This document shows, in pieces, positions 8,788 through 16,882 of a stretch of DNA of 64,000 bases. A model generated the notes under the pieces. It did not search any database and was not told where the DNA came from. It saw only the letters and a program-made list of their open reading frames with translations. Source of the stretch: Natrinema salaciae. GTDB taxonomy: Archaea; Halobacteriota; Halobacteria; Halobacteriales; Natrialbaceae. The number at the start of each line of letters is the position of its first letter. Position 1 is the stretch's first letter. The DNA is taken from positions 509,378-573,377 of the forward strand of contig NZ_FOFD01000004.1 of assembly GCF_900110865.1 (NCBI RefSeq), read 5' to 3'. The translations under genes and the position numbers were made by a program.

Positions 8788-9931
8788 TCACGCCGACCGC
8801 AGCGAGTTGGACGAATCGGCGGGAACGGTTACGTTCCGGATCTCGAATCGAGCACCGCCCTCGTCACCGTCGCGTGCGGTGACGGTCCAGTTCCAGTCGT
8901 GGGCCTCGGCGATCTGTTCGACGATCGCCAGCCCGAACCCGGTGCCGTCCGCGGCAGTCGTGTATCCGAGTTCGAACAGCGATTCGCGGTCGGCCGGCAG
9001 TCCTGGCCCCGTATCCGCGACATAAAAGCCGTCCGAACGAACCACGTCTCCGGTCGATCGGTGGTCCTAGTCCTGCGCTCGGTCGAGCGAGCCGACGGTG
9101 ACGACCAGCTGCCCGAGCCGTCTCGTACTGCGAGCATTCGCGCTCCTCGTCTCACGTCCGCTCCCGAACGACGCCGGCCGAGCCCGCGAACTCGCCGTCG
9201 CCGGTACGTAGCGGTGCGACGGTCGTCTGACTGACCCGGCGGCGACCGTCGCTCGCTTCGAACGTCCATTCGAAACACGCAGGTGCCGGCGTCTCCGCTT
9301 CGGTCATCCGTCGCAGCGCGTCGGTCGCGCACTCGACCGTGTCGTCGGTGAGAACGGTCTCGATGGCCGACCCGACGAGGCGGTCTCGGTCGTACCCGAT
9401 CCAGTCGACCATCGCGTCGTTCACCATCGTGACCGTCCCGTTCTCGTCGAGCGTGTACATCGGATCGGCGGCGTTCTCGACCAGTACTCGGTAGCGCTCG
9501 AGCTGCCGGTCGATTTCGTCTCGGGCGCGTTCTAGGCGACGTTTCTCGACGGCGTGTTCGATCCGGTTCGCGAGTACCGTACACTGGGCCGTCCCGGTGA
9601 CCGCTCCCTTTCGCAGATAGTCCGTAACGCCGGCGTCGATGGCCTCGCTCGCGATTTCCGACGGGCGAGTACCGGTGACCAGGAGAAACGGCACGTCCGG
9701 ATCGCGATCCCGGACCGCGTCGAAGAACTCGAGCCCGTCCAGTTCGAGCATCTGGTAGTCGCTGACGATACAGTCGACACCGAGACCGTCGTCGAGAAGT
9801 GCCAGCCCCTCGCGACCGGACCCGGCGGTCGTCACGTCGAACTCGTCGCTCGTTCGCTCGAGGACGGTCGCCGATAACTCGCGGATGTCCGGGTCGTCGT
9901 CGACGTACAGGACGTGGATCCCGGGTGACAT
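8788..9931 (-). pseudogene. Decayed receiver-PAS-histidine kinase (HisKA and N-box lost)
   Basis: The 5' part (9931 to 9152) reads receiver then PAS. The 3' part (about 9110 to 8788) is the back half of a HATPase domain: VVTVGSLD, then [10 protein letters not shown] and [18 protein letters not shown]. The two parts lie in different frames. The 5' frame stops at 9152-9154 and the 3' frame has a TAG at 9067-9069. In intact haloarchaeal kinases of this type, about 100-120 residues holding the phospho-accepting His and the N-box separate these parts; they are missing here. A large deletion plus frame damage is the simplest reading. Confidence 0.78.
9152..9931 (-). CDS. Receiver-PAS protein (surviving front of the broken kinase)
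   Basis: The ORF encodes 259 residues. The receiver domain covers about residues 5-120, with the DDD acidic cluster at 11-13, the phospho-acceptor Asp58 in IVSDYQM, and VTGT and K later. A coiled linker and one PAS domain (about 145-255; YRVLVENAADPMYTLDENG) follow. Translation ends just after the usual PAC segment (GVVRERT), exactly where HisKA would begin. It might still make a stable response-regulator-like protein; otherwise it is part of the pseudogene. A TATA-like element (tattatac read on the minus strand, near 9957-9964) suits a leaderless start at 9931. The frame is open further upstream, but those residues look non-coding. Confidence 0.6.
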   Translation of the reverse strand: MSPGIHVLYVDDDPDIRELSATVLERTSDEFDVTTAGSGREGLALLDDGLGVDCIVSDYQMLELDGLEFFDAVRDRDPDVPFLLVTGTRPSEIASEAIDAGVTDYLRKGAVTGTAQCTVLANRIEHAVEKRRLERARDEIDRQLERYRVLVENAADPMYTLDENGTVTMVNDAMVDWIGYDRDRLVGSAIETVLTDDTVECATDALRRMTEAETPAPACFEWTFEASDGRRRVSQTTVAPLRTGDGEFAGSAGVVRERT

Positions 9932-10057
9932 CAGATACCCTACCTTTCGACTCCACCGTATAATAGTATGCGACTTCAGCACGGACGACTGCTATCACCA
10001 CACATCCCGTATCGGTTCCGGACGGCTTTTGAGGCTCGGGTGGGTACGTACCTTCGA

Positions 10058-11053
10058 ATGATCTCGAAGGGCTGTGAGCAGTGCGCGAAAGGCGGCAAGA
10101 TGGTGCTGTTCGTCTACGGTTACTGCGACCAGCGCGACTGCTTTTACTGCCCGCTCGGCGAGAACCGCAAGAACGTCACCGACGTCTACGCCAACGAGCG
10201 CCTCGTCGAAAGCGACGACGACGTCCTCACGGAAGCCCACCGGATGGACGCCCTCGGCACGTCGATCACCGGCGGCGAACCCCAGGAGGCGTTGGGTCGA
10301 ACCTGTCACTACCTCGAGCTCCTGAAAGCGGAGTTCGGCGAGGACCACCACACCCACCTCTACACCGGTATCACCGGCGGCCGCGAGAACATGCGCCGCC
10401 TCTCGGCGGCCGGCCTCGACGAGATTCGATTCCATCCGCCATACGAACAGTGGGGCGATCTCCACGGCACCGAGTGGGAGGACATCCTCTACGTCGCCCG
10501 CGAGGAAGGCCTCACTCCCGCGTTCGAGATTCCCGGCATCCGCGCCGAACCGGAGTTCCTCGAGTTCCTCGACGAAGGTGCAGCGGAGTTCTGCAACGTC
10601 AACGAGTTCGAGATGTCACAGGGCAACTACCGCCGGATGCAAGCCGAAGGGTTCGAACTCAAGGAAGATCACATGAGCGCCGTCGACGGCTCCCGCGAGG
10701 ACATCCTCGAGACGATGGGCGACCACGAGAAGGTCTACTTCTGTACGTCCGTCTTCAAAGACGCAGCCCAGCACCGCCGCCGCCTGAAGCGCATGGCTCG
10801 TAACGTCCGCCGCGAGTTCGACGACATCACCGACGACGGGACGCTCGTCTACGGCAAGACGTACGCCGATCCCGAGCGGTTCGAGGCCCTCGGCGTCCCC
10901 GACGAGTTCTACACCGTCAAAAGCGATCACGTCGAGGTCGCCTGGTGGCTCCTCGAGGAGATGATCGAGGACGGCGACCTCGAGAAGGGCGAAATCGTCG
11001 AGCAGTATCCGACCTACGACGGACAGGTCGTCGAGCGAACGCCGCTGGCGTGA
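10058..11053 (+). CDS. Radical SAM protein with CX4CX2C cluster motif
   Basis: The 331-residue product is a cytosolic radical S-adenosylmethionine enzyme. The cluster motif YCDQRDCFYC (about residues 24-33) has four residues between the first two Cys instead of the usual three. ITGGEPQ (a SAM-binding GGE-type motif) and a TIM-barrel-like series (IRFHPPYEQW, FEIPGIRAEPEF, FCNVNEFEMSQ) follow. An extra CEQC pair stands at the N-terminus (about residues 5-8). The ATG at 10058 was preferred over 9968 because the added residues overlap the neighbour's promoter and have non-coding character. The reaction is unknown; no substrate-defining partner is adjacent. Confidence 0.8.
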   Translation: MISKGCEQCAKGGKMVLFVYGYCDQRDCFYCPLGENRKNVTDVYANERLVESDDDVLTEAHRMDALGTSITGGEPQEALGRTCHYLELLKAEFGEDHHTHLYTGITGGRENMRRLSAAGLDEIRFHPPYEQWGDLHGTEWEDILYVAREEGLTPAFEIPGIRAEPEFLEFLDEGAAEFCNVNEFEMSQGNYRRMQAEGFELKEDHMSAVDGSREDILETMGDHEKVYFCTSVFKDAAQHRRRLKRMARNVRREFDDITDDGTLVYGKTYADPERFEALGVPDEFYTVKSDHVEVAWWLLEEMIEDGDLEKGEIVEQYPTYDGQVVERTPLA

Positions 11054-11370
11054 GTCCCGCGACGGACGGGAGTGAGCGGATCGGTAGCGACAGGCGAGAC
11101 GCTTCGCGTCTCACGGTGCAGTCGGACGCGGAGCGTTCGCGCGACAACGTGTTCCAGGTGAGTGGCGACGCGGTCATCGCATGCTGGTCGGAGCGGACTG
11201 CGAGAAGCGAGCAGTTGCGCGATCTTGGATACTATTAACAATCGTTTTGCGACGGCCAACACTGCGGAAACGCCGTCCTCGGGCGCTTTCGTCCGGTCTA
11301 TCGACGAACGGACCGCAGGCGGTTTATCGAGATTGTAATAATGGGGTCTGGCTCGGTAGGAGCGGATACG
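11054..11370. other. Intergenic region upstream of lipoprotein gene
   Basis: No gene is visible. It contains the hairpin at 11096-11112, an AT-rich patch at 11228-11250 (tactattaacaatcgtttt), a TATA-like tttatcga near 11323, and a ggag ribosome-binding-like site about 10 bases before the start at 11371. Confidence 0.45.
11096..11112 (+). terminator. Hairpin after radical SAM gene
   Basis: A perfect 7-base stem (gagacgc / gcgtctc) has a ttc loop, about 45 bases after the stop. It may act in termination or RNA stability, but it lacks a following T-run. Confidence 0.3.
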
Positions 11371-12189
11371 ATGCAGGCCAGAACACTCGCTGTCGTTGCA
11401 GTTGCACTGCTCGTGGCCTTCTCGGGCTGCAGTGCTCTCGGAGGATCGCAAGCGGATACACCGTCGGACGAGACGGACGAGAACGATACCGGCGGACAGA
11501 CGGAAGATCTCGGGGACGGCGACGATCCGAACGGAACCGAGGACGGGTCGGACACGGAACCCGGAAACGAAACGGACGGCGGGGACGGGACGACGGACAA
11601 CACGGCTGACGCGGAGTGGTATCCGCCCGAAGAGCCGAACCGACCCCTGGAACGCAAAGACGAAGAGCGAATCGAGAACGTGAGCTTCGTCGACAAAGAA
11701 CTCGCCGAGAACGGCGAGGGGTATTCGAACTTCAACCTCGAGGTGGTCGCCAACACCAGCATGGAGAACGTCGATCCGCCGGAACACGGTGACGTGATCG
11801 GCGAACCGTACTTCTTCGTCAAGATCAACGAGGGGCCGGGCGAGCGAAAGATCGTCGAGCGGACGCGAGAAGTCCGCATGGAAGAAAACGGGACGTTCCA
11901 CATCGACGTTCGACCCGCCGGGATCGAGGAGTTCGGTTCCGGGCCGCTGACCGTCGAGGTGTTCTTGATGGACGAGGACAAAGACTGGGACGACGTCTAC
12001 GATGCCGTCGGACAAACGATCGAGTTCAATCCGGAGACGGGCGAAGATACCAACGACTCGGAGACGGACGGAGATACCAACGACTCGGAGACGGGCGAAG
12101 ATACCGACGACCCGGAGACGGGCGATACCGGAGCCGAAAACAAGTCGGAGACCGGCGAGACCAACGAATCGGACTCGATCGAGAACTGA
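11371..12189 (+). CDS. Secreted lipoprotein with acidic low-complexity ends, unknown function
   Basis: The 272-residue product has a signal peptide ending in a lipobox FSGC (about residues 15-18). A Asp/Glu/Gly/Thr-rich linker to about residue 90 and a folded-looking domain of about 125 residues follow (SFVDKELAENGEGYSNFNLE ... TVEVFLMDEDKDWDDVYD). The tail consists of 9-residue repeats of the type GETGEDTND. The central domain contains beta-strand-like segments and a typical start (IENVSF), suggesting an Ig-like or FxLYD-like fold, but I do not recognise the family. The ATG at 11371 is chosen because it begins the signal peptide and has ggag upstream; an ATG ten codons earlier lacks both. 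Confidence 0.78.
   Translation: MQARTLAVVAVALLVAFSGCSALGGSQADTPSDETDENDTGGQTEDLGDGDDPNGTEDGSDTEPGNETDGGDGTTDNTADAEWYPPEEPNRPLERKDEERIENVSFVDKELAENGEGYSNFNLEVVANTSMENVDPPEHGDVIGEPYFFVKINEGPGERKIVERTREVRMEENGTFHIDVRPAGIEEFGSGPLTVEVFLMDEDKDWDDVYDAVGQTIEFNPETGEDTNDSETDGDTNDSETGEDTDDPETGDTGAENKSETGETNESDSIEN
12034..12114 (+). repeat. Three tandem 27-base units plus partial fourth in lipoprotein tail
   Basis: Units start at 12034, 12061 and 12088, each beginning gagacgg, with a shortened fourth starting at 12115. They encode 9-residue acidic repeats and stay in frame. Confidence 0.88.
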
Positions 12190-12222
12190 GCGCCACGCGG
12201 ATCGGCTAACGGCCCGTGACGA

Positions 12223-13539
12223 TTAGTCGAGTTCGGTCGGATCGACGCCCGGCAGCGTAATGAGATTCTCCCGGCCGATTCGGAGCTTTTCTATCTCGTC
12301 GTCGTCGTCCATCTTCGAGAGCAGCTGCGATACTTTGGCGTTCGACCAGCCTGTCTCCGAGACGATCGACGCCTGTTTCATCCGGCCGCCGTTTCGTTTG
12401 AGCAGGCGAAGGACGCGTTCCTCGTCACTCAGTAACTCGGGATCGACGCCGTCGTACCCGGGCTCCTCGAACTCGAGTTGAGTTCCTGATTTCGTCTCGG
12501 ATGATACGGACGGATCAGTCGTCGTGGTCGGAACTGGTTCGGAGTTACTGTTCCCGTTCACTGCAACGGGTCCGCGATCGTCCTCGGTACTTCCGTGGCG
12601 CTCGAGCAGTTCGGACGCCCGAAGCGACTCACTGATCGAGAGCGATTGGAGTCGATCCAAGGAGATCGATGGGAGCGAGTCCCGTTGCGCGAGAATGTAC
12701 CCAGCAGAACCGGCAACGATTACGAGTCCGACGAGTGCGATGAGTACGACGAGCTGCCAACTCAGTCCTGAGACGGACGGGCCATTCGGCCCCGCTCCCC
12801 GGAGGATCGTGATCTGTAGGTCGTTCGGGCCGAACTCGTGAGGGCCGTCCCAAATGAGAGCACCGTCCACCGTACTCGTCGGCGTGTTAACAAAACCGTA
12901 GTTATCCGGTGATTCAATAACAAGGCGCTGCCCGTCGTTCAGTTGGCGGAAGAGGGGCGTCGCCTCGAACGTGTCACCCACGTGGATTCGATCACCGTCG
13001 ACGGTGGCGAAGTTCGTCCAGGTAAACGAGTAGGTGATAATACCGACCCGAACGTTTTCATTGGTCTCCCCGTCGGTCTCGAGTTTTTCGATTCGATAGC
13101 CGGCCCATCCCGCGTTCTCGATGGACATCTCGCGGCCGGTCGACTCACTCGCACGATCGGCGTACTCTTGAAATGTTTGCCGATCGTAGGGTTCGTCTTC
13201 TCGGTCAGTGACGACCGTTTCGGCGTAGTTCCGGAAGGATTCGGCCTCGCTCTCGTTGGTCACGAGAAATCGGCTTTCGATCATCCACTGTGTATCACCA
13301 GTATCGGTAACACGAAGCCGAATTACCTGTCTCGTCTCAGGGTCTTCGAGCGCTGGTTCAGTGATCAATTCGGACGAGACGGATTGCGACTGTGCGAAAG
13401 CCGGCGAGATGGGGGACGCTGCAGGAGATCGATCAGCAGTCGTTGATTCAGGAACAGACGGTGTAGCGGCCACCGCCCCCAACGTCGAAGTTATTAGGAG
13501 GATTGTGAGGGCGAATGTGGCGGCAGTGGGAATCCGCAT
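12223..13539 (-). CDS. Membrane-anchored winged-helix protein with extracellular N-terminal domain
   Basis: The 438-residue product begins with a signal peptide (residues 1-25). An extracytoplasmic domain of about 230 residues follows (LRVTDTGDTQWMIESRFLVT onward). One membrane helix lies near 255-280 (LVVLIALVGLVIVAGSAGYI), then a linker and a C-terminal winged helix-turn-helix (LLSDEERVLRLLKRNGGRMK, with recognition helix NAKVSQLLSKM). Haloarchaea have many such membrane-tethered regulators, which may carry an outside signal to DNA. ATG 13539 is preferred to a TTG three codons upstream. The gene is divergent from the secreted protein at 13709, its likely partner or target. Confidence 0.82.
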   Translation of the reverse strand: MRIPTAATFALTILLITSTLGAVAATPSVPESTTADRSPAASPISPAFAQSQSVSSELITEPALEDPETRQVIRLRVTDTGDTQWMIESRFLVTNESEAESFRNYAETVVTDREDEPYDRQTFQEYADRASESTGREMSIENAGWAGYRIEKLETDGETNENVRVGIITYSFTWTNFATVDGDRIHVGDTFEATPLFRQLNDGQRLVIESPDNYGFVNTPTSTVDGALIWDGPHEFGPNDLQITILRGAGPNGPSVSGLSWQLVVLIALVGLVIVAGSAGYILAQRDSLPSISLDRLQSLSISESLRASELLERHGSTEDDRGPVAVNGNSNSEPVPTTTTDPSVSSETKSGTQLEFEEPGYDGVDPELLSDEERVLRLLKRNGGRMKQASIVSETGWSNAKVSQLLSKMDDDDEIEKLRIGRENLITLPGVDPTELD

Positions 13540-13569
13540 GCGTACCAACAGGTGGTTTCTCGGGGGAAA

Positions 13570-13600
13570 AAACCCTTTCCATCGGAAAATAAAATATTAC
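13570..13600 (-). promoter_or_regulatory. Divergent promoter region, minus-strand TATA-like box
   Basis: Read on the minus strand, taatattttattttcc (about 13580-13595) is a strong TATA-like stretch upstream of the winged-helix gene. The same 170-base spacer also serves the plus-strand gene at 13709, which has tttttgtatc about 30 bases before its start. Confidence 0.45.
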
Positions 13601-13708
13601 TGGCGGCTGTGAACGGTCTAATAAGATGTGAAGCCGCCTATAACAGTCTGTTTATTCCCTCATCAGCAGCCGACCGGTTTTTGTATCAGGAGCCGGTACG
13701 TTAGTGTA

Positions 13709-14917
13709 ATGAAGAGATCGACATCAGTCTTCCTTGCGGTCCTTCTTGTCTTCTCCCTGCCCACAACAACCGGTATTGCAGCGAATCCGAGCGGTGGAAT
13801 AGACGGCGAATCCGACGCGATTCAGCAACGGCAATTCCAACCCCAGGTAACGGCACCAACAGAGCTCGAGAACACGACGAATCGCCTCACGGTCACCGGC
13901 GATGTCAGAAACGGATACAGCAAATACAAGCCGGATCTGGCGGTGGAACTCGCGAGCGGCGACGATGAGCTACGGATCGACCACGACCAGTACGCGATCG
14001 TCGACAGCAAGTTCGAAAGCGCAACGACCGAGGAGCAACGGGAGATGATTCGGGCGGCATACGACCGGCTGCAGAACCGGACCGACGCGCTCGAACAACG
14101 CGAGCGGAAGGCCGTTCGTGCGCACGCCGCTGGCGAGCTCTCGTCGGAAGCCCTCCTCCAGACGTTGTTGCGAAACCACAACGCTGCAGGGGAGCTCAGC
14201 GAGAGCCTCCGGCAGTTAGAAGCCCAAGCAAAGGGAGTCCCGGGAGCGCTGTCGAGTACGCGCGCCGATTACAAAACGTTCGACTACCATCGAACACCGC
14301 TCCGAGCGAGCCTCGAGCGGATGGCGGCGAACCCGGACAACGATTATCACAACGTGGTCGTCACGACATCACAGAACGGGTACAATATATCCGTGATGGA
14401 CGGTAACAGATACATTCTCGAGACGGCTCGATTCGACAACCGTGACACGACACAAGTGGATCAGTTCGAAGAGGGAGAAGCATATGATTACTCGAAGGAA
14501 CTCTATCCGTGGGCGAGCGATCGGCCGTACTTCCAGGATAACAGTCCGGACCACTACTGGGCAGAAATGGATCACGAACAGGGACGACTCGAGTTTTACT
14601 TCGACAGCGGAACTGGTGACGTTTACCGCGAAGTACAGGAAATCTCTGCACCGTCACTTCCCTCGACGGAACTCGGTCCCTGGAACGGCGACGGCCTGAA
14701 CATGACTATGAACAGAACGCCAACGAACGGACCCGTCAAGGTAACCATCACCGATCAGGAGACAGGCGAGCCAGTGAGTGCAACCGTCACGTACGATGGT
14801 TTCGAAGTCGGTGAGACCGGTGAAGACGGAACGCTATGGGTGGTTCCGATGCTCGGAACGAACGTTCTCGAGGCAAAAACGGAAACTGGCGTCGTCAACG
14901 GGACAGTCACGCGGTAA
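13709..14917 (+). CDS. Secreted protein with C-terminal Ig-like domain, unknown function
   Basis: The 402-residue product has a cleavable signal peptide (MKRSTSVFLAVLLVFSLPTT). A helical segment rich in Arg, Gln and Glu follows (about 95-215, e.g. ERKAVRAHAAGELSSEALL), then a mixed middle part with many Tyr and Asp (YPWASDRPYFQDNSPDHYWA). The last 65 residues look like a carboxypeptidase-regulatory/Ig-like fold (VKVTITDQETGEPVSATVTY). No membrane anchor is seen. The helical part recalls haloarchaeal families such as DUF7094/DUF7096, but I cannot confirm this. It lies between a divergent membrane-bound regulator and a type IV pilin gene. Base composition is visibly less GC-rich than in neighbouring housekeeping genes. 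The start was chosen at 13709 because it opens the signal peptide. Confidence 0.72.
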   Translation: MKRSTSVFLAVLLVFSLPTTTGIAANPSGGIDGESDAIQQRQFQPQVTAPTELENTTNRLTVTGDVRNGYSKYKPDLAVELASGDDELRIDHDQYAIVDSKFESATTEEQREMIRAAYDRLQNRTDALEQRERKAVRAHAAGELSSEALLQTLLRNHNAAGELSESLRQLEAQAKGVPGALSSTRADYKTFDYHRTPLRASLERMAANPDNDYHNVVVTTSQNGYNISVMDGNRYILETARFDNRDTTQVDQFEEGEAYDYSKELYPWASDRPYFQDNSPDHYWAEMDHEQGRLEFYFDSGTGDVYREVQEISAPSLPSTELGPWNGDGLNMTMNRTPTNGPVKVTITDQETGEPVSATVTYDGFEVGETGEDGTLWVVPMLGTNVLEAKTETGVVNGTVTR

Positions 14918-14998
14918 GAGAGGTTCAGGTCGATTTCGAAGGAGAGGGAGTGCGATACGAGACAGCTGACGGGTTTTGCGTCACGGATCATCTCTCAT

Positions 14999-15005
14999 TT
15001 TATAC
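14999..15005 (+). promoter_or_regulatory. TATA box of pilin gene
   Basis: tttatac lies 24-30 bases before the ATG at 15029, the spacing expected of a leaderless haloarchaeal transcript. Confidence 0.5.
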
Positions 15006-15028
15006 GGAAAAAAGCGGGCAGTACGGTT

Positions 15029-15535
15029 ATGACCTCGGAGGGCTACGTCCAGCAACGGAACACCCGTCTACAGGAAGCGCGAGCTATCAGTTCGATCGTT
15101 GGCGTCCTCGTTCTACTTGTCCTCACCGTCTGTTTGACAACCGTCGTTGCCATCGCCCTCGGTACGTGGTCGCTCGGAGCACCGCAGCCGACGGCGAGGT
15201 TCGAACTCGCGGCCGACAGTGCGGACTCCTCGATTACGATCGAACATACGGCCGGCGACGCGATCGACGTCGAGACGCTGTCGGTGACGATCACGGTGAA
15301 CGGGACACCGCTATCGGACCAACCGCCGGTCCCGTTCGTCGGCGCGAGCGGGTTCGAAGGGACTCCGGACGGGCCGTTCAACGCGAGAGCCGATCCGAAG
15401 TGGACGGCCGGAGAGCAAGCCGGCGTGTCCGTCGCCGAGACGAATACGCCGGCGCTTGCAGCGGGCGACGCCGTCTCCGTAACGCTCGCCGTCGACGGCC
15501 AGCGGGTGGCCGAACTCGAGACGACGGCGGTTTAG
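15029..15535 (+). CDS. Archaeal type IV pilin
   Basis: The 168-residue product has the archaeal pilin start: a short charged leader, then ARAISSIVGVLVLLVLTV at about residues 17-34, where the prepilin peptidase PibD cuts before the hydrophobic helix. A compact beta-rich domain follows (TARFELAADSADSSITIEHT, LSVTITVNG). This is the pilin N-terminal (DUF1628-like) architecture used for adhesion pili. It comes 111 bases after the secreted-protein gene on the same strand and has its own TATA box. No pilus motor genes are in the window, so it would use an assembly system encoded elsewhere. Confidence 0.88.
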   Translation: MTSEGYVQQRNTRLQEARAISSIVGVLVLLVLTVCLTTVVAIALGTWSLGAPQPTARFELAADSADSSITIEHTAGDAIDVETLSVTITVNGTPLSDQPPVPFVGASGFEGTPDGPFNARADPKWTAGEQAGVSVAETNTPALAAGDAVSVTLAVDGQRVAELETTAV

Positions 15536-15614
15536 TCGGGTGGGCCCGCTCAGTCTCGGCCCAACGGGGACCACCGGCCTCTTGCAACGAGTCTCCACTC
15601 GAATTTCCCGTCCA

Positions 15615-15632
15615 TTTCTACGATCATAGAAA
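15615..15632. promoter_or_regulatory. Small inverted repeat in intergenic region
   Basis: tttcta and tagaaa are separated by 6 bases, in the spacer between the convergent pilin and methyltransferase genes. A second pair, ttgaca / tgtcaa, lies close by. These could be terminator or binding sites; evidence is weak. Confidence 0.25.
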
Positions 15633-15769
15633 CATATTGACAGTCGAGCTCGCTCATTTCCATTGTCAATCACACCTGCGTACAAGAGGCCGCGGTAGCG
15701 TCGTTCGCTGAATGTCGGCTAGCGACTCGTGGTCCAGAAAGGAACAGCCCATGCCCCGGAAAACAGCTG

Positions 15770-16393
15770 TTACTTGGGTGCGCGTCCGATCGTCGTGATC
15801 GCAACGTCTGGATCGTACGAGGGACCCATGAACGCGTGTTTCACATCGTCGAACCCGGCGGTTTTGAACATCTTGTCGGCCTCGTACTCGTCGTAAAAGA
15901 GCATGATCGAGTCGGCCAGGAGTTGACTGACGACGTTGTCGGGATAGTTCGGACCGACGACGAGCACCTGTCCGCCGGGTTTGAGAACGCGGCGAAACTC
16001 CCGGAGCGCGAGGATCGGCTCGGGCCAGTACTCGATCGATCCGGACGACCAGACGACGTCGAACGTGTCCGTCGCGAACGGGAGGCGTTCGGCATCGCCA
16101 CGGTGGAAGTGGACCGGTGGTGCACGTTTGCCGAACTTCTCGTACGCCTGTTCGAGCTGGTGTTCGCTCTGGTCGAGGGCGTAGACCTCGTCGACGTGCT
16201 CGAGCAGTCCCTCGGTCGCGAAACCGGTGCCACAGCCGACGTCCAGCACCGTCATCTCCGCCTCGAAGTCGAGCAGGGAGAGCGCTTCGGTGCGCATTTC
16301 CTCGGTCCAGATGAAGGGGTTTACCTGGTCGTAGACCCGTGAGAGGTACTTGTAGAACAGTCGAGCACGGGCTTTGTTCTCGAGAAGTCCCAT
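15770..16393 (-). CDS. SAM-dependent methyltransferase (UbiE/MPBQ-methyltransferase-like)
   Basis: The 207-residue class I methyltransferase has motif I VLDVGCGTGFATE (about residues 50-62), an acidic residue after strand 2 (YALDQSEHQ), GDAERLPF, and a motif near FRRVLKPGGQVLVVGPN. The N-terminal KARARLFYKYLSRVYDQVNPFIW resembles quinone methyltransferases such as cyanobacterial MPBQ methyltransferase, so a role in menaquinone or another prenyl-quinone is possible, by inference only. The ATG at 16393 starts the conserved part; the frame is open further upstream but that stretch lacks family features. It diverges from the ATP synthase operon with a 156-base spacer that must hold both promoters. 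Confidence 0.8.
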   Translation of the reverse strand: MGLLENKARARLFYKYLSRVYDQVNPFIWTEEMRTEALSLLDFEAEMTVLDVGCGTGFATEGLLEHVDEVYALDQSEHQLEQAYEKFGKRAPPVHFHRGDAERLPFATDTFDVVWSSGSIEYWPEPILALREFRRVLKPGGQVLVVGPNYPDNVVSQLLADSIMLFYDEYEADKMFKTAGFDDVKHAFMGPSYDPDVAITTIGRAPK

Positions 16394-16549
16394 TGGCGAA
16401 GAGTTTCGGACCGACCGGCATATGTCTGCCGTTCCCGGCGCTATGAAAGCGAAGTAACAGCGAATTACTGACGCTTGGACACCGCTCGCGCTGAGCCACT
16501 TTCGCAACTACCATATACGCGCTCTGGCAAACGTCCGACTGCTTAGAGT

Positions 16550-16882
16550 ATGCCGAGGCCAGAGGTTCTCGAACGAATTAAGTCGGCGGAGGACGAGGCC
16601 GACGAGATCGTCGCATTGGCAGAGAACGACCGCGACGAGCGAATAGCCGAGGCCCGGAAACGTGCCGAGGAGATTCGCACGGAAGCGGAACAGGAGGCGC
16701 AGGAGGTCAGAGAGCGCCGTCTGGAGGAAGCTCGCGAAGCGGTCGATGCGGAGTGTGAGCAGGTCCTCGAAGAAGGAGAACAGGAGCGCGAGGAACTCGC
16801 CGAGCGCGCCCGAGATCGGGTCGACGAAGTGACCGCGCACGTCGTCGAACTGTTCCAGGAGGACGTCCATGCTCAGACCTGA
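16550..16882 (+). CDS. atpH: A-type ATP synthase subunit H (peripheral stalk)
   Basis: The 110-residue, almost entirely helical protein is rich in Glu, Arg and Ala (ADEIVALAENDRDERIAEAR). It fits AhaH, which pairs with subunit E to form the peripheral stalk of the archaeal ATP synthase. It is the first gene of the cluster and its last codons overlap the start of atpI by 14 bases, implying coupling. Confidence 0.88.
   Translation: MPRPEVLERIKSAEDEADEIVALAENDRDERIAEARKRAEEIRTEAEQEAQEVRERRLEEAREAVDAECEQVLEEGEQEREELAERARDRVDEVTAHVVELFQEDVHAQT

Noticed and set aside
11014-12015. Long minus-strand frame over the lipoprotein
   Set aside because: It is the antisense shadow of a gene with clear signal peptide and repeats; high-GC haloarchaeal DNA gives many such shadows.
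12034-12130. Possible CRISPR array
   Set aside because: Repeats are directly adjacent without spacers and encode in-frame peptides.
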